64,000 nucleotides of DNA, from contig DWVJ01000036.1 in assembly GCA_019120315.1 (NCBI GenBank), positions 62,001 through 126,000 of the forward strand, given 5' to 3'. Position 1 is the first letter of the stretch, and every line of letters starts with the position of its first letter. Shown here one piece after another: positions 33,703 to 41,798 of this stretch. A model generated the notes under the pieces. The model was not told the origin of the DNA. It saw only the letters and a program-made list of their open reading frames with translations, and searched no databases. Origin of the DNA: Candidatus Ruminococcus avistercoris (GTDB lineage Bacteria > Bacillota > Clostridia > Lachnospirales > Lachnospiraceae). Made by a program: the position numbers and the translations under genes.

Positions 33703-35103
33703 GTGATAAAAGATAACCAGAAGTACTTTAACCGGCTGCATATACTGATTGACGCCGCGGTCATCGCCGCATCTTACTGGTTCGCCTGGTTCCTGAAGTT
33801 TGAGACAGGAATCTTCGAATCGGTGAGGTCGCTGTCCTTCCAGTATTACATGACAGCGCTGCTGCTCATTGTGCCGATGTATCTGATCCTGTATTCTGCG
33901 TTTAATCTGTATACGCCAAAGAGAGTGCAGGGCAGGCGGCTGGAACTGGCCAATATCGTGAAGGCCAATACGCTGGGGCTTTTTATACTGATTGGTATCC
34001 TGTATCTGCTAAAGATTATTGACTTCTCCAGGAGTATGCTGGTGATTTTCTTCTTCGTTAATATTGCTGCGGAAGAAACGGTGCGGATGATGATCCGCAT
34101 TGTCCTGCGGGATATGCGAAGGAAAGGGCTGAATCAGAAGCATATCGTACTGGTGGGATACAGCAGGGCGGCGGAGGAGTATATCGACCGGATTCTGGCC
34201 AATCCCCAGTGGGGCTATACGGTGCGGGGGATTCTCGATGATTCTGTGGAGGCCGGGACGGATTACAGAGGGATTAAAGTACTGGGAAGAATAGACAATC
34301 TGATGATTATACTGCCGCAAAACAGGCTGGATGAAATCGCCATCACCCTGGGTCTGAACGATTACAGCCGCCTGGAAGAGATCGTGGCTCTCTGTGAAAA
34401 GTCCGGCGTGCATACTAAATTTATACCAGATTATAATAATATCATTCCCACAAAACCGTATACAGAAGATCTTCTGGGACTGCCGGTGATCAATATCCGG
34501 TATGTGCCTTTGAGCAATACGTTCCCCTCCCTGGTGAAAAGAACGATGGATATCTTTGGTTCCATAGCGGCTATTGTGCTGTTTTCGCCGGTGATGCTGC
34601 TGTGCGCGGCTCTGGTGAAGCTTACTTCGCCGGGATCGGTGCTGTACAAGCAGGTCCGTGTGGGACTGCACAACAGAAATTTTGAGATGTTTAAGTTCCG
34701 TTCCATGGAGGTACAGCCGGAGGCGGAGGAGAAGAAAGCCTGGACGGTGAAAAATGATCCCCGGGTGACCGGGATCGGGAAATTCATGCGCAGAACCAGT
34801 CTGGATGAGCTGCCGCAGCTTTTTAATATTCTGAAAGGGGATATGAGTCTGGTGGGGCCAAGGCCGGAGCGGCCGTTTTTTGTGGAAAAGTTCCGGGAGG
34901 AGATCCCGCGGTATATGGTAAAGCATCAGGTACGGCCGGGACTGACAGGATGGGCTCAGGTAAACGGCTACCGGGGGGATACTTCCATTCGCAAGCGTAT
35001 CGAATACGATTTGTATTATATTGAAAACTGGACTTTGGGTTTGGATATCAAGATTCTTTTTCTGACCATTTTCAAAGGGTTTATCAATAAAAATGCGTAC
35101 TAA
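33703..35103 (+). CDS. Polyprenyl-phosphate sugar-1-phosphate transferase (WbaP/PssY type initiating enzyme)
   Basis: A 466-residue exopolysaccharide-type polyprenyl glycosylphosphotransferase. It transfers a sugar-1-phosphate from an NDP-sugar to undecaprenyl phosphate, starting polymer synthesis. Four N-terminal transmembrane segments (about 12-125) precede a Rossmann-like CoA-binding domain (LVGYSRAAEEYIDRIL near 150), one further hydrophobic segment (about 285-307), and the C-terminal bacterial sugar transferase domain (KRTMDIFGS near 278, FKFRSM near 326, RTSLDELPQLFNILKGDMSLVGPRPE near 366-391). The GTG start has an ideal ribosome binding site 5 nt upstream. It is cotranscribed with the LCP ligase. 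Confidence 0.94.
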   Translation: MIKDNQKYFNRLHILIDAAVIAASYWFAWFLKFETGIFESVRSLSFQYYMTALLLIVPMYLILYSAFNLYTPKRVQGRRLELANIVKANTLGLFILIGILYLLKIIDFSRSMLVIFFFVNIAAEETVRMMIRIVLRDMRRKGLNQKHIVLVGYSRAAEEYIDRILANPQWGYTVRGILDDSVEAGTDYRGIKVLGRIDNLMIILPQNRLDEIAITLGLNDYSRLEEIVALCEKSGVHTKFIPDYNNIIPTKPYTEDLLGLPVINIRYVPLSNTFPSLVKRTMDIFGSIAAIVLFSPVMLLCAALVKLTSPGSVLYKQVRVGLHNRNFEMFKFRSMEVQPEAEEKKAWTVKNDPRVTGIGKFMRRTSLDELPQLFNILKGDMSLVGPRPERPFFVEKFREEIPRYMVKHQVRPGLTGWAQVNGYRGDTSIRKRIEYDLYYIENWTLGLDIKILFLTIFKGFINKNAY

Positions 35104-35124
35104 AGAATAGCAAGGGGTTATATT

Positions 35125-36270
35125 ATGGCGAAAAAAATGAGAACAAAGGCGATGAAACGAAGAAGAAGGAGACGGATTTTATTTTTCTTTGAAGTGCTGA
35201 TTCTTCTGATTCTTGTGGGGGGGATCTTTGTTTACGCTCAGATCAACAAAAAGCTGGATCTGATGCAGGAAAGCGATGTGGATATGAGCCAGGTGGGCGT
35301 CAATGAAGGCGTGGAGGATGTAAAGGGTTATCAGACCATTGCCCTGGTGGGACTGGATAATACCAGCGATACGCTGGATTACGGAAACAGCGATACCATG
35401 ATCATTGCCAGCATCAACAATGATACCAAAAAGGTGAAGCTGGTTTCCCTTTACCGCGACACATATCTGAATGTGGGAACGGATCCGAAGGGGAATGAAG
35501 ATACGTACACGAAGGCCAATGCCGCCTACGCTTACGGCGGAGCTCAGCAGCTGATGACCATGATGAATAAAAATCTGGATCTGAGCCTGGACGGCTATGT
35601 GACGGTGGATTTTGCCGCGGTGGCGGAGACCATCGATTTGCTGGGAGGACTGGACATCGAGATGACGGCGGATGAAGTGGAGCACATGAACAATTACTGT
35701 GTGGAAACTTCGGAGGCAACCGGCAAAAGTTACGAAGAGATTTATCCCGAGGACGGAGTACACCATCTGAACGGAGTGCAGGCCGTATCTTACGCCAGGA
35801 TCCGTTACACGGCCGGCAATGATTTCCGCCGGGCGGCCCGTCAGCGGCTTGTCATTTACAAGATGGTGGAGAAGGCAAAGAACTCCAGTTGGACGACTCT
35901 GAACAAGATCGTGGATACGGTCTGCCCCATGGTTGCCACCAGTCTTTCCAAGGCGGATATCCTGAAGATGGGTATGAATATGATCACCTATGATATCGAG
36001 GATCAGTCCGGATTCCCCACGAAGCATCTGGAAGGGGAAACCATTAAAGATGCGGTGGGAACCGATGCGGTGCTTCCGGTGACTTTGGAGCAGAACGTAA
36101 TTGCCCTTCACCAGTTCCTGTATCCGGAGGAGACGGACTATGTTCCTTCCGCTACGGTACAGGAGTACAGCGATCACATTATCGAAGAGAGCGGATACGG
36201 CGAGGAAGATATTCCGAAACAGTCGGAGGACGGAGCGCTTCCGCTGGAGAATTTCCAGGCCGCAAACTGA
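35125..36270 (+). CDS. LCP family protein (LytR-CpsA-Psr glycopolymer ligase)
   Basis: A 381-residue membrane-anchored protein. A very basic cytoplasmic N-terminus (KKMRTKAMKRRRRRR) and one transmembrane segment (about 17-37) precede the extracellular LCP domain (about 68-235). Family motifs are the early GLDN-x-SDTLDYGNSDTMI segment with metal-binding Asp, LVSLYRDTYLNVG (near 108-120, Arg contacts the pyrophosphate), and YARIRYTAGNDFRRAARQ near 222-239. LCP enzymes transfer Und-PP-linked glycopolymers to peptidoglycan. Next to the initiating transferase, it is the likely ligase for the polymer built here. Confidence 0.94.
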   Translation: MAKKMRTKAMKRRRRRRILFFFEVLILLILVGGIFVYAQINKKLDLMQESDVDMSQVGVNEGVEDVKGYQTIALVGLDNTSDTLDYGNSDTMIIASINNDTKKVKLVSLYRDTYLNVGTDPKGNEDTYTKANAAYAYGGAQQLMTMMNKNLDLSLDGYVTVDFAAVAETIDLLGGLDIEMTADEVEHMNNYCVETSEATGKSYEEIYPEDGVHHLNGVQAVSYARIRYTAGNDFRRAARQRLVIYKMVEKAKNSSWTTLNKIVDTVCPMVATSLSKADILKMGMNMITYDIEDQSGFPTKHLEGETIKDAVGTDAVLPVTLEQNVIALHQFLYPEETDYVPSATVQEYSDHIIEESGYGEEDIPKQSEDGALPLENFQAAN

Positions 36271-36290
36271 CATCAGAAAATTGAAAACGT

Positions 36291-36333
36291 GACAGGGGGT
36301 GCTGTCGGGCGTCAAGCCTTGCAGCACCCTGTT
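36291..36333 (+). terminator. Stable hairpin after the LCP gene (weak terminator candidate)
   Basis: GGGTGCTG (near 36297) pairs with CAGCACCC (36322-36329), with an inner GGC/GCC pair and an outer ACA/TGT extension. No T-run follows, so termination would be leaky. A TGTTATTAT extended -10-like sequence (36330-36338) overlaps its 3' side and might start transcription of the next gene. Confidence 0.35.
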
Positions 36334-36365
36334 ATTATCAAAGAGTTGATGAGGAGGAGGAAAGG

Positions 36366-37289
36366 ATGAATAAGACGGTCGATGTGGTAATCCCTACCTT
36401 TCATCCGGACGAAAAGCTCTGCACGCTGCTGAAAAGCCTTCTGGAACAGAAATATCCCGTCGGTCATATTCTGATTATGAATACGCAGCAGGAGTTTTGG
36501 GACAGCAAAATCGAGGGACTGTCGGAGAAAATTATCGTGGAACACATTGAAAAATCCCGGTTTGATCACGGCGGCACACGCCATCAGGCGCTGCTGAAAT
36601 CCAGAGCGGACGTGGTGATTTTCATGACGCAGGACGCTTTGCCGGCGGATGACCATCTGACGGAACAGCTGCTGCGGCCGCTGGAGGATCAAGAGGTGGC
36701 CGTCTCCTATGCAAGACAGCTGCCGGCCGAAGACTGCGCTTATATTGAACGCTATACCCGGGGCTTTAATTATCCGGCGGCCAGTCGTGTCAAAAGCAAA
36801 AAAGATCTGAATCGTCTGGGGATCAAGACATATTTCTGTTCGGATGTCTGCGCCGCCTATGACCGGAATATTTATCTGCAACTGGGAGGATTTGAGCGGC
36901 CTGTTATTTTCAATGAAGATATGATTATGGCGGCCAGGATCATCCAGGCCGGATATAAGGTTGCCTATGCAGCCAAGGCCCAGGTGATCCACTCTCATAA
37001 TTACAGCGGCCTGCGTCAGATCAGCCGTAATTTCGACCTGGCTGTTTCTCAGGCAGATCATCCGGAAATCTTTTCCGGCGTTTCTTCCGAGGGAGAGGGG
37101 ATCCGCCTGGTAAAACAGACGGCGTCCTATCTGGCAAAACGAAGGCCGTGGCTGCTGCCGGCGCTTATCTGGCAGAGCGGCTGCAAATATCTGGGATACC
37201 GTCTGGGAAAACGGTATAAAAGTCTGCCCCTGGGACTGATACTGCGCTTGACAGACAACAAAGAGTATTGGAAGAGAAGGCTTTCCTGA
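36366..37289 (+). CDS. Glycosyltransferase family 2, rhamnosyltransferase-like
   Basis: A 307-residue GT2 enzyme with the features of RfbF-type rhamnosyltransferases: VDVVIPTFHPDEKL (residues 5-18), the characteristic FDHGGTRHQALLKS (near 64-77), MTQDALPADD (near 86-95, metal-binding position) and FNEDMIMAARIIQAGY (near 182-197, catalytic base). The His in VIHSHNYS near 207 is also typical. It is preceded by GGAGGAGG and a hairpin, and is followed by AT-rich DNA. As the last glycosyltransferase of the locus it might add rhamnose to the linker or the main chain. Confidence 0.9.
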   Translation: MNKTVDVVIPTFHPDEKLCTLLKSLLEQKYPVGHILIMNTQQEFWDSKIEGLSEKIIVEHIEKSRFDHGGTRHQALLKSRADVVIFMTQDALPADDHLTEQLLRPLEDQEVAVSYARQLPAEDCAYIERYTRGFNYPAASRVKSKKDLNRLGIKTYFCSDVCAAYDRNIYLQLGGFERPVIFNEDMIMAARIIQAGYKVAYAAKAQVIHSHNYSGLRQISRNFDLAVSQADHPEIFSGVSSEGEGIRLVKQTASYLAKRRPWLLPALIWQSGCKYLGYRLGKRYKSLPLGLILRLTDNKEYWKRRLS

Positions 37290-37302
37290 ATTTTTTATGA
37301 CT

Positions 37303-37349
37303 TTGTCACATATTCAACACATTTTTTATTTAAAATAGAAAGATAGAAT
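37303..37349 (+). promoter_or_regulatory. AT-rich promoter region of htrA (boxes uncertain)
   Basis: The 86-bp gap before htrA holds TTGTCA (37303-37308) followed after 18 bp by TATTTA (37327-37332); an alternative pair is TTCAAC (37313) with TAGAAA (37336). The exact -10 cannot be fixed by eye. Confidence 0.4.
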
Positions 37350-37375
37350 GGAGAAAAGCTAAGAGAGGGATAGAT

Positions 37376-38851
37376 ATGAATGATGACTGGAAAAAGACGC
37401 AGGGGGATCCGGAAAACTCCTGGAGCCGGCAGGAGGAGGATACCTGGCGGGAGGCTTCGGCCTGGGATGAAAATTCAGACCAAAAGGACGTTTCCGGAAC
37501 AGCCTGGGAGGAACCGACCGGCGGGGATACGACTTACAGCTGGGTGAATCCCAAACTGCGAAAAAATACAGAAGAGCAAAAGCAGGGCGAGAACTTTAAG
37601 AAAAAGTATGACTCCTATCAGTTTTCCCAGCCGCAGCCGGAGCCGCCGGTGCGGAAGCCAAAAAAGAGTTATGGTCTTCTGAAAAAGTTTGGCCTGTGCG
37701 CCGCGCTGGCAGTGGTGTTCGGCCTGATCTCCGGCCTGATTATTCTGGGGATCACTTCTCTGGGACGGGAGGAAGAGACGGTTCAGGTGCGCCAGACGGT
37801 GCCGGCCACGGAGCCGGTGCAGTCGCAGAACGAGGAAACGGCGGCGCCTGCGGTCAGTTCGGTGGCTGACGTGGCGGCCAATTCCATGCCCTCTGTGGTG
37901 GCCATCAGCAATGTGGGCGTGCAGGAGATCCAGAGCTTTTTCGGCGGTACCAGGGAATATCAGAGTGAGAGCAGCGGTTCCGGCATTATCGTGGGGCAGA
38001 ATGATTCGGAATTGCTGATTGCCACCAATAACCATGTGGTCTCCGGGGCGGATACCATCACCGTCAGCTTTATCGATGAAGCTTCTGTGGAGGCGCAGAT
38101 CAAAGGCACGGATGCCAACAACGACCTTGCGGTGGTGGCGGTGGATCTTTCTCAGCTGTCGGAGGATACGCTCTCTGCCATCAAAGTGGCGTCCTTGGGA
38201 AACTCAGACGATCTGGTGGTGGGAGAACAGGTGGTGGCCATCGGAAACGCTCTGGGATATGGACAGTCTGTGACTTCTGGTTATGTCAGCGCGCTGAACA
38301 GGGAAGTGACAGTGGATAATGTGACGGCCAGTCTGATTCAGACGGATGCGGCCATCAATCCCGGCAACAGCGGCGGAGCGCTGCTGAACATGCAGGGGGA
38401 ACTGATCGGTATTAACGCGGTCAAATTCGCTTCCAGCGAGGTGGAAGGGATGGGGTATGCCATTCCGGTAAGTACGGCGGAGCCGATCCTGGATGAGCTG
38501 ATGAGCAGAGAGACACGCCGTAAGGTGGATGAAAAGGATGCGGCTTATCTGGGAATCACCTGCACCAATGTGACGGCGGAAACACAGCAGATGTACAATC
38601 TTCCGGCCGGCGTGTTCGTGGATTCGGTGACGGAAGGGAGCGCGGCGGAAAAGGCAGGTATGATTTCCGGCGATATCATTACCAAATTCGACGGTACAAC
38701 GGTAACCACCTATGATGAGCTGGTGAATACGATGGCCTACTATGCCGCCGGCGAAGAGGTGGAAATGATTGTCATGCGTGCCGAGAGCGGCGAATATCAG
38801 GAGGTATCGCTGACGCTGACACTGGATTCCAGGCCGGCTGATGCGGATTAA
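37376..38851 (+). CDS. htrA: HtrA/DegP-like membrane-anchored serine protease (S1C, PDZ)
   Basis: A 491-residue protease for extracytoplasmic quality control. An acidic, Trp-rich cytoplasmic N-terminus (about 100 residues) leads to one transmembrane segment (about 105-128). The trypsin-like domain (about 165-370) holds the catalytic triad His220 (TNNHVV), Asp250 (NNDLAVV) and Ser332 (NPGNSGGALL). One PDZ domain follows (about 385-485, YLGITCTNVT and VDSVTEGSAAEKAGM). Length and layout match Gram-positive HtrA/YkdA proteins. An AT-rich promoter-like region lies upstream, and a hairpin follows the stop, so it is probably monocistronic. Confidence 0.95.
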   Translation: MNDDWKKTQGDPENSWSRQEEDTWREASAWDENSDQKDVSGTAWEEPTGGDTTYSWVNPKLRKNTEEQKQGENFKKKYDSYQFSQPQPEPPVRKPKKSYGLLKKFGLCAALAVVFGLISGLIILGITSLGREEETVQVRQTVPATEPVQSQNEETAAPAVSSVADVAANSMPSVVAISNVGVQEIQSFFGGTREYQSESSGSGIIVGQNDSELLIATNNHVVSGADTITVSFIDEASVEAQIKGTDANNDLAVVAVDLSQLSEDTLSAIKVASLGNSDDLVVGEQVVAIGNALGYGQSVTSGYVSALNREVTVDNVTASLIQTDAAINPGNSGGALLNMQGELIGINAVKFASSEVEGMGYAIPVSTAEPILDELMSRETRRKVDEKDAAYLGITCTNVTAETQQMYNLPAGVFVDSVTEGSAAEKAGMISGDIITKFDGTTVTTYDELVNTMAYYAAGEEVEMIVMRAESGEYQEVSLTLTLDSRPADAD

Positions 38852-38861
38852 AAGGAAAAGG

Positions 38862-38893
38862 ATGAGGCTGTCTGCGCTGGCGGCCTCATTTTT
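38862..38893 (+). terminator. Intrinsic terminator of htrA
   Basis: ATGAGGC (38862-38868) pairs with GCCTCAT (38883-38889), with a 14-nt loop, followed by a short TTTT run. It sits 11 nt after the htrA stop. Confidence 0.6.
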
Positions 38894-38917
38894 GCGCCGC
38901 GGCATGGAAAACTTTAC

Positions 38918-38946
38918 TTGTGGGGCGCAGGCAGATAGGCTATAAT
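38918..38946 (+). promoter_or_regulatory. Promoter of the clpX variant gene
   Basis: TTGTGG (38918-38923) and a perfect TATAAT (38941-38946) are spaced by 17 bp, 27 bp before the TTG start codon. Confidence 0.8.
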
Positions 38947-38973
38947 AAAGCCATGAAAGAGAGGATATGAGAA

Positions 38974-40419
38974 TTGACAGATGATAATAAAGAATTAACG
39001 GAACAGACAGACGCCCAGGTGCAGGAGACGGAAGATCCTTCTGAGAAAAAAGAGCGGGAGGATGAATACGAGAAAATCTGTTTCCTGTGCCGCAGGCCGG
39101 AAAGCAAAGCGGGAAAGATGATCGAACTTCCCAATAATATCCACATCTGCACCGATTGTATGCAGAAAAGCTTCGATACCATGAATCACGGGAACATCAA
39201 TTACGCGGATCTGATGCAGCACATGCCAAATATCAGCATGATTGATTTTTCCGGACTGCAAAACCGGGTGCCGCAGAAGCAGCGGACGAAAAAGAAAAAG
39301 GAAAAAGGGGAAAAACCAAAGCTTTCCATCCGCGACATTCCGGCTCCCCATAAGATCAAAGCCAGTCTGGACGAATATGTAATCGGTCAGGAGCATGCGA
39401 AAAAAGTAATGTCCGTGGCGGTATATAATCATTATAAGCGGGTATTTTCCGATACGGACGACGGCGTGGAGATCGAAAAATCCAATATGCTGATGATCGG
39501 CCCCACAGGAAGCGGGAAAACCTACCTGGTACAGACTCTAGCCAGACTGCTGGATGTACCTTTGGCGATCACCGACGCCACATCTTTGACGGAGGCGGGG
39601 TATATCGGCGACGATATCGAGAGCGTGGTGTCAAAGCTGCTGGCCGCTGCGGACAACGATGTGGAGCGGGCGGAACACGGCATCATCTTTGTGGATGAGA
39701 TCGACAAAATTGCCAAGAAGAAAAATACCAATCAGCGGGATGTCAGCGGAGAGGCGGTCCAGCAGGGGATGCTTAAACTGCTGGAGGGGGCGGATATCGA
39801 GGTGCCGGTAGGGGCCAACAGCAAAAACGCTATGGTGCCGCTTACCACAGTCAATACCAGAAATATTCTTTTTATCTGCGGAGGCGCTTTCCCTGATCTG
39901 GAAGAAGTCATTAAGGAGCGGCTGAACAAGCGCGCTTCCATCGGATTTGGTTCTGATCTGAAGGACAAGTACGACCGTGATCCGGATATCCTATCCAAGG
40001 TGACTTTGGATGACCTGCGGAAATTCGGAATGGTACCGGAGTTTCTGGGCCGTCTGCCCATTGTCTTCACACTGCAGGGCCTGACGGAGGATATGCTGGT
40101 GGAGATTCTGAGGGAACCGAAAAATGCTATTTTAAAACAGTATAAAAAACTGCTGGCCATGGACGAGGTGAAGCTGGAGTTTGACGAGGGCGCGCTGCGG
40201 GCCATTGCCAGAAAGGCGATGGAAAAGGATACGGGAGCCAGAGCGCTGCGGGCCATTATCGAGGAGTACATGCTGGATATCATGTATGAGATTCCAAAAG
40301 ACGACAGTATCGGCCAGGTGGTGATCACCGAAGAATATATTGAGCATAGAGGCGGTCCGAGAATTTATCTGCGGGGACAGGAGGCGCCCGCTTTGGAGGA
40401 AACTTTGCAGCAGCCATAG
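38974..40419 (+). CDS. clpX: ClpX-family AAA+ unfoldase, variant
   Basis: A 481-residue ClpX homologue, longer than the usual 410-430. A 33-residue acidic N-terminal extension precedes the C4 zinc site (Cys36, 39, 59, 62), then a basic linker (KKKKEKGEK, near 108). The AAA+ module has Walker A GPTGSGKT (176-183), pore loop GYIG and Walker B IIFVDEID (near 237). The ClpP-docking loop IGFG (near 323) is kept, but the usual pore loop with GGRKH is replaced by VGANSKNAMVP (near 277-287). The TTG start is supported by an in-frame GAGAGGATAT upstream; no ATG in frame fits. It is not next to tig-clpP, so a second ClpX may exist elsewhere. Confidence 0.9.
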   Translation: MTDDNKELTEQTDAQVQETEDPSEKKEREDEYEKICFLCRRPESKAGKMIELPNNIHICTDCMQKSFDTMNHGNINYADLMQHMPNISMIDFSGLQNRVPQKQRTKKKKEKGEKPKLSIRDIPAPHKIKASLDEYVIGQEHAKKVMSVAVYNHYKRVFSDTDDGVEIEKSNMLMIGPTGSGKTYLVQTLARLLDVPLAITDATSLTEAGYIGDDIESVVSKLLAAADNDVERAEHGIIFVDEIDKIAKKKNTNQRDVSGEAVQQGMLKLLEGADIEVPVGANSKNAMVPLTTVNTRNILFICGGAFPDLEEVIKERLNKRASIGFGSDLKDKYDRDPDILSKVTLDDLRKFGMVPEFLGRLPIVFTLQGLTEDMLVEILREPKNAILKQYKKLLAMDEVKLEFDEGALRAIARKAMEKDTGARALRAIIEEYMLDIMYEIPKDDSIGQVVITEEYIEHRGGPRIYLRGQEAPALEETLQQP

Positions 40420-40440
40420 AAGCGAAAGAAAGGAGACAAC

Positions 40441-40836
40441 ATGCCGGATATTAAATTTGACGATTTAAGCAGAACAATCAGCAGCGCGGCGGAAAACGTA
40501 AGCAGAAAAACGGAGATGTTTCTGGAGATTCAGAAAATGAAATCCAGGCTTCATTCCGCGCAAAGAGCGGTGGAGAAAAGTTACCGGGAACTGGGAGAAC
40601 TGATCTACCGGCGGTACGACGAGGGGGAAGGCGTGGATTCTGAGCTGGCGGTTATCTGTGAAGATATCGCTCAGATGAAAGGCGTCATAGAAGAACTGAC
40701 ACAGGAGCTGGCGTCTAAGAAGGGGAAGAAACTTTGCCCGGTATGCCAGGCGGAAATTGCCAGAGAATCCATTTACTGTATGCGCTGCGGCAGTAAAGTC
40801 ACAGAAGAAGAGAAAGAGGTGCAAAAAGAAGAATGA
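40441..40836 (+). CDS. Coiled-coil zinc-ribbon protein
   Basis: A 131-residue protein. The N-terminal 90 residues are a predicted helical, charged coiled coil (SAAENVSRKTEMFLEIQKM, then HSAQRAVEKSYRELGELIY). The C-terminus has a zinc ribbon with two Cys pairs: LCPVCQAEIA near residues 98-107 and YCMRCGSKV near 112-120. No enzyme motif is present. Such proteins are common in Clostridia and of unknown role, perhaps partner binding. It has a good GAAAGGAG ribosome binding site after clpX and overlaps the next gene by 4 bp (ATGA), so the pair is translated together. Confidence 0.78.
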   Translation: MPDIKFDDLSRTISSAAENVSRKTEMFLEIQKMKSRLHSAQRAVEKSYRELGELIYRRYDEGEGVDSELAVICEDIAQMKGVIEELTQELASKKGKKLCPVCQAEIARESIYCMRCGSKVTEEEKEVQKEE

Positions 40837-41306
40837 TTTATGTGGGAATTGCAGCTCTCGTGTTTGTGCTGGACTGGTATCTGAAGAGCCGAGCGGAAAA
40901 GAATCTGAAAGAGGATACGGTACGGGAAGTGGCGAAAGACCATATACTGCTTAGGAAACTGCACAATCGCGGACTGGCTTTTCACTTCCTGCAGGAGAAC
41001 CCCCGGGCAGTTCTGTGGGGAAGCGCTGCGGCCGCCGCGGGCGTCTGTCTGTATTTTTTTCACCTTTTGAGAAGAGGCGGGAATGCGCTGCAGAAGCTGG
41101 GCTGTGCCCTGGCGGCGGGCGGCGGTCTGAATAACCTGCTGGACAGGAAAAAAAGAGGTTATGTGACGGACTACTTCAGTTTCAATGTGAAATGGGAAAA
41201 GTTAAAAAAAGTGGTATTTAATGTATCGGATCTTTTTATCGTCCTGGGGCTGGTGCTGACGGCTTTGGGAGAGCTGAAAAGCAGTTTGTCGGGAAAGAGC
41301 AAATGA
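40833..41306 (+). CDS. Signal peptidase II-like protein (LspA family, diverged)
   Basis: A 157-residue membrane protein with about four hydrophobic segments. It has LspA landmarks: HNRGLAF (residues 44-50, cf. NxGxAF), NLLDRKKRGYVTD (101-113) and FNVSD (129-133). The two catalytic Asp residues would be 113 and 133, with the 20-residue spacing of E. coli Asp123 and Asp143. Outside these motifs it is diverged, so it may be a second, specialised LspA acting on particular lipoproteins. It overlaps the zinc-ribbon gene by 4 bp and ends at a very strong terminator. Confidence 0.75.
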   Translation: MIYVGIAALVFVLDWYLKSRAEKNLKEDTVREVAKDHILLRKLHNRGLAFHFLQENPRAVLWGSAAAAAGVCLYFFHLLRRGGNALQKLGCALAAGGGLNNLLDRKKRGYVTDYFSFNVKWEKLKKVVFNVSDLFIVLGLVLTALGELKSSLSGKSK

Positions 41307-41314
41307 AGCAGTAC

Positions 41315-41360
41315 GCAAAAACAGGAAAGACGAAATGCTGTCTTTCCTGTTTTTGCTTTT
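41315..41360 (+). terminator. Strong intrinsic terminator
   Basis: A perfect 17-bp stem, GCAAAAACAGGAAAGAC (41315-41331) with its complement (41340-41356), an 8-nt loop and a following TTTT. Because the stem also begins with an A-run on the opposite strand, it may work in both directions and also stop minus-strand transcripts from the tRNA genes. Confidence 0.9.
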
Positions 41361-41507
41361 GATTTAGTTTAATGAGGGGGGAGATAGTGAGTGGTTAATC
41401 AACTATCTGATATATACTATAACGGATAAATGTGTCCAATATATGTATGCTTGCTTAAAGAAAGATAAAATTTCTAAAGAAAATGTAAAAAAACGGACAT
41501 GAAAAAA
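41361..41507. other. Intergenic stretch without a gene
   Basis: AT-rich spacer between the terminator and the first tRNA. It includes a weak 7-bp inverted repeat (AGATAGT at 41382, ACTATCT at 41402) and, next to the tRNA 3' end, two T-runs on the minus strand (TTTTTT at 41507-41502 and TTTTTTT near 41493) that could end tRNA transcription. No coding potential was recognised. Confidence 0.6.
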
Positions 41508-41591
41508 TGCAGGAGATGGGACTTGAACCCACACGATCTTGCGACCACAGGCACCTGAAGCCTGCGCGTCTGCCAATTCCGCCACTCCTGC
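41508..41591 (-). tRNA. tRNA-Leu (CAG), copy 1
   Basis: An 84-nt class II tRNA on the minus strand. The acceptor stem GCAGGAG pairs with CTCCTGC, the discriminator is A, the anticodon arm is CAGGC-TTCAGGT-GCCTG giving anticodon CAG (reads CUG), a long variable arm (TGGTCGCAAGATCG) and a T-loop TTCAAGT follow. CCA is not encoded. It is identical to the copy 178 bp away. Confidence 0.95.
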
Positions 41592-41599
41592 ATGATTTC

Positions 41600-41612
41600 G
41601 CGATCAACTCGC
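41600..41612 (-). promoter_or_regulatory. 5' leader hairpin of pre-tRNA-Leu copy 1
   Basis: On the minus strand GCGAGTTGATCGC can fold with stem GCGA/TCGC. It starts about where transcription should begin (7 nt after the -10 box) and ends 8 nt before the mature tRNA. The other copy has an equivalent hairpin with a different loop. Confidence 0.5.
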
Positions 41613-41619
41613 AAGGAAT

Positions 41620-41648
41620 ATAATATCGGATTTTCCATAAAATGTCAA
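41620..41648 (-). promoter_or_regulatory. Promoter of tRNA-Leu copy 1
   Basis: On the minus strand, a perfect -35 TTGACA (41648-41643) and a -10 TATTAT (41625-41620) are separated by 17 bp. The two tRNA genes are therefore separately transcribed. Confidence 0.88.
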
Positions 41649-41685
41649 GAGAAAAATAATATTTCCTGCAGCTGTTTTATGAAGA

Positions 41686-41769
41686 TGCAGGAGATGGGAC
41701 TTGAACCCACACGATCTTGCGACCACAGGCACCTGAAGCCTGCGCGTCTGCCAATTCCGCCACTCCTGC
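41686..41769 (-). tRNA. tRNA-Leu (CAG), copy 2
   Basis: A second 84-nt tRNA-Leu(CAG) on the minus strand, identical over the mature sequence to copy 1, with the same non-encoded CCA. The repeat period of the two units is 178 bp. The spacers between them have diverged apart from promoter boxes and a leader hairpin. Confidence 0.95.
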
Positions 41770-41778
41770 ATGAACCCT

Positions 41779-41791
41779 GCGAACCACTCGC
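41779..41791 (-). promoter_or_regulatory. 5' leader hairpin of pre-tRNA-Leu copy 2
   Basis: On the minus strand GCGAGTGGTTCGC can form stem GCGA/TCGC at the expected 5' end of the primary transcript, at the same distance from the tRNA (9 nt) as in copy 1 to within one base. Confidence 0.5.
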
Positions 41792-41798
41792 AACGTCT

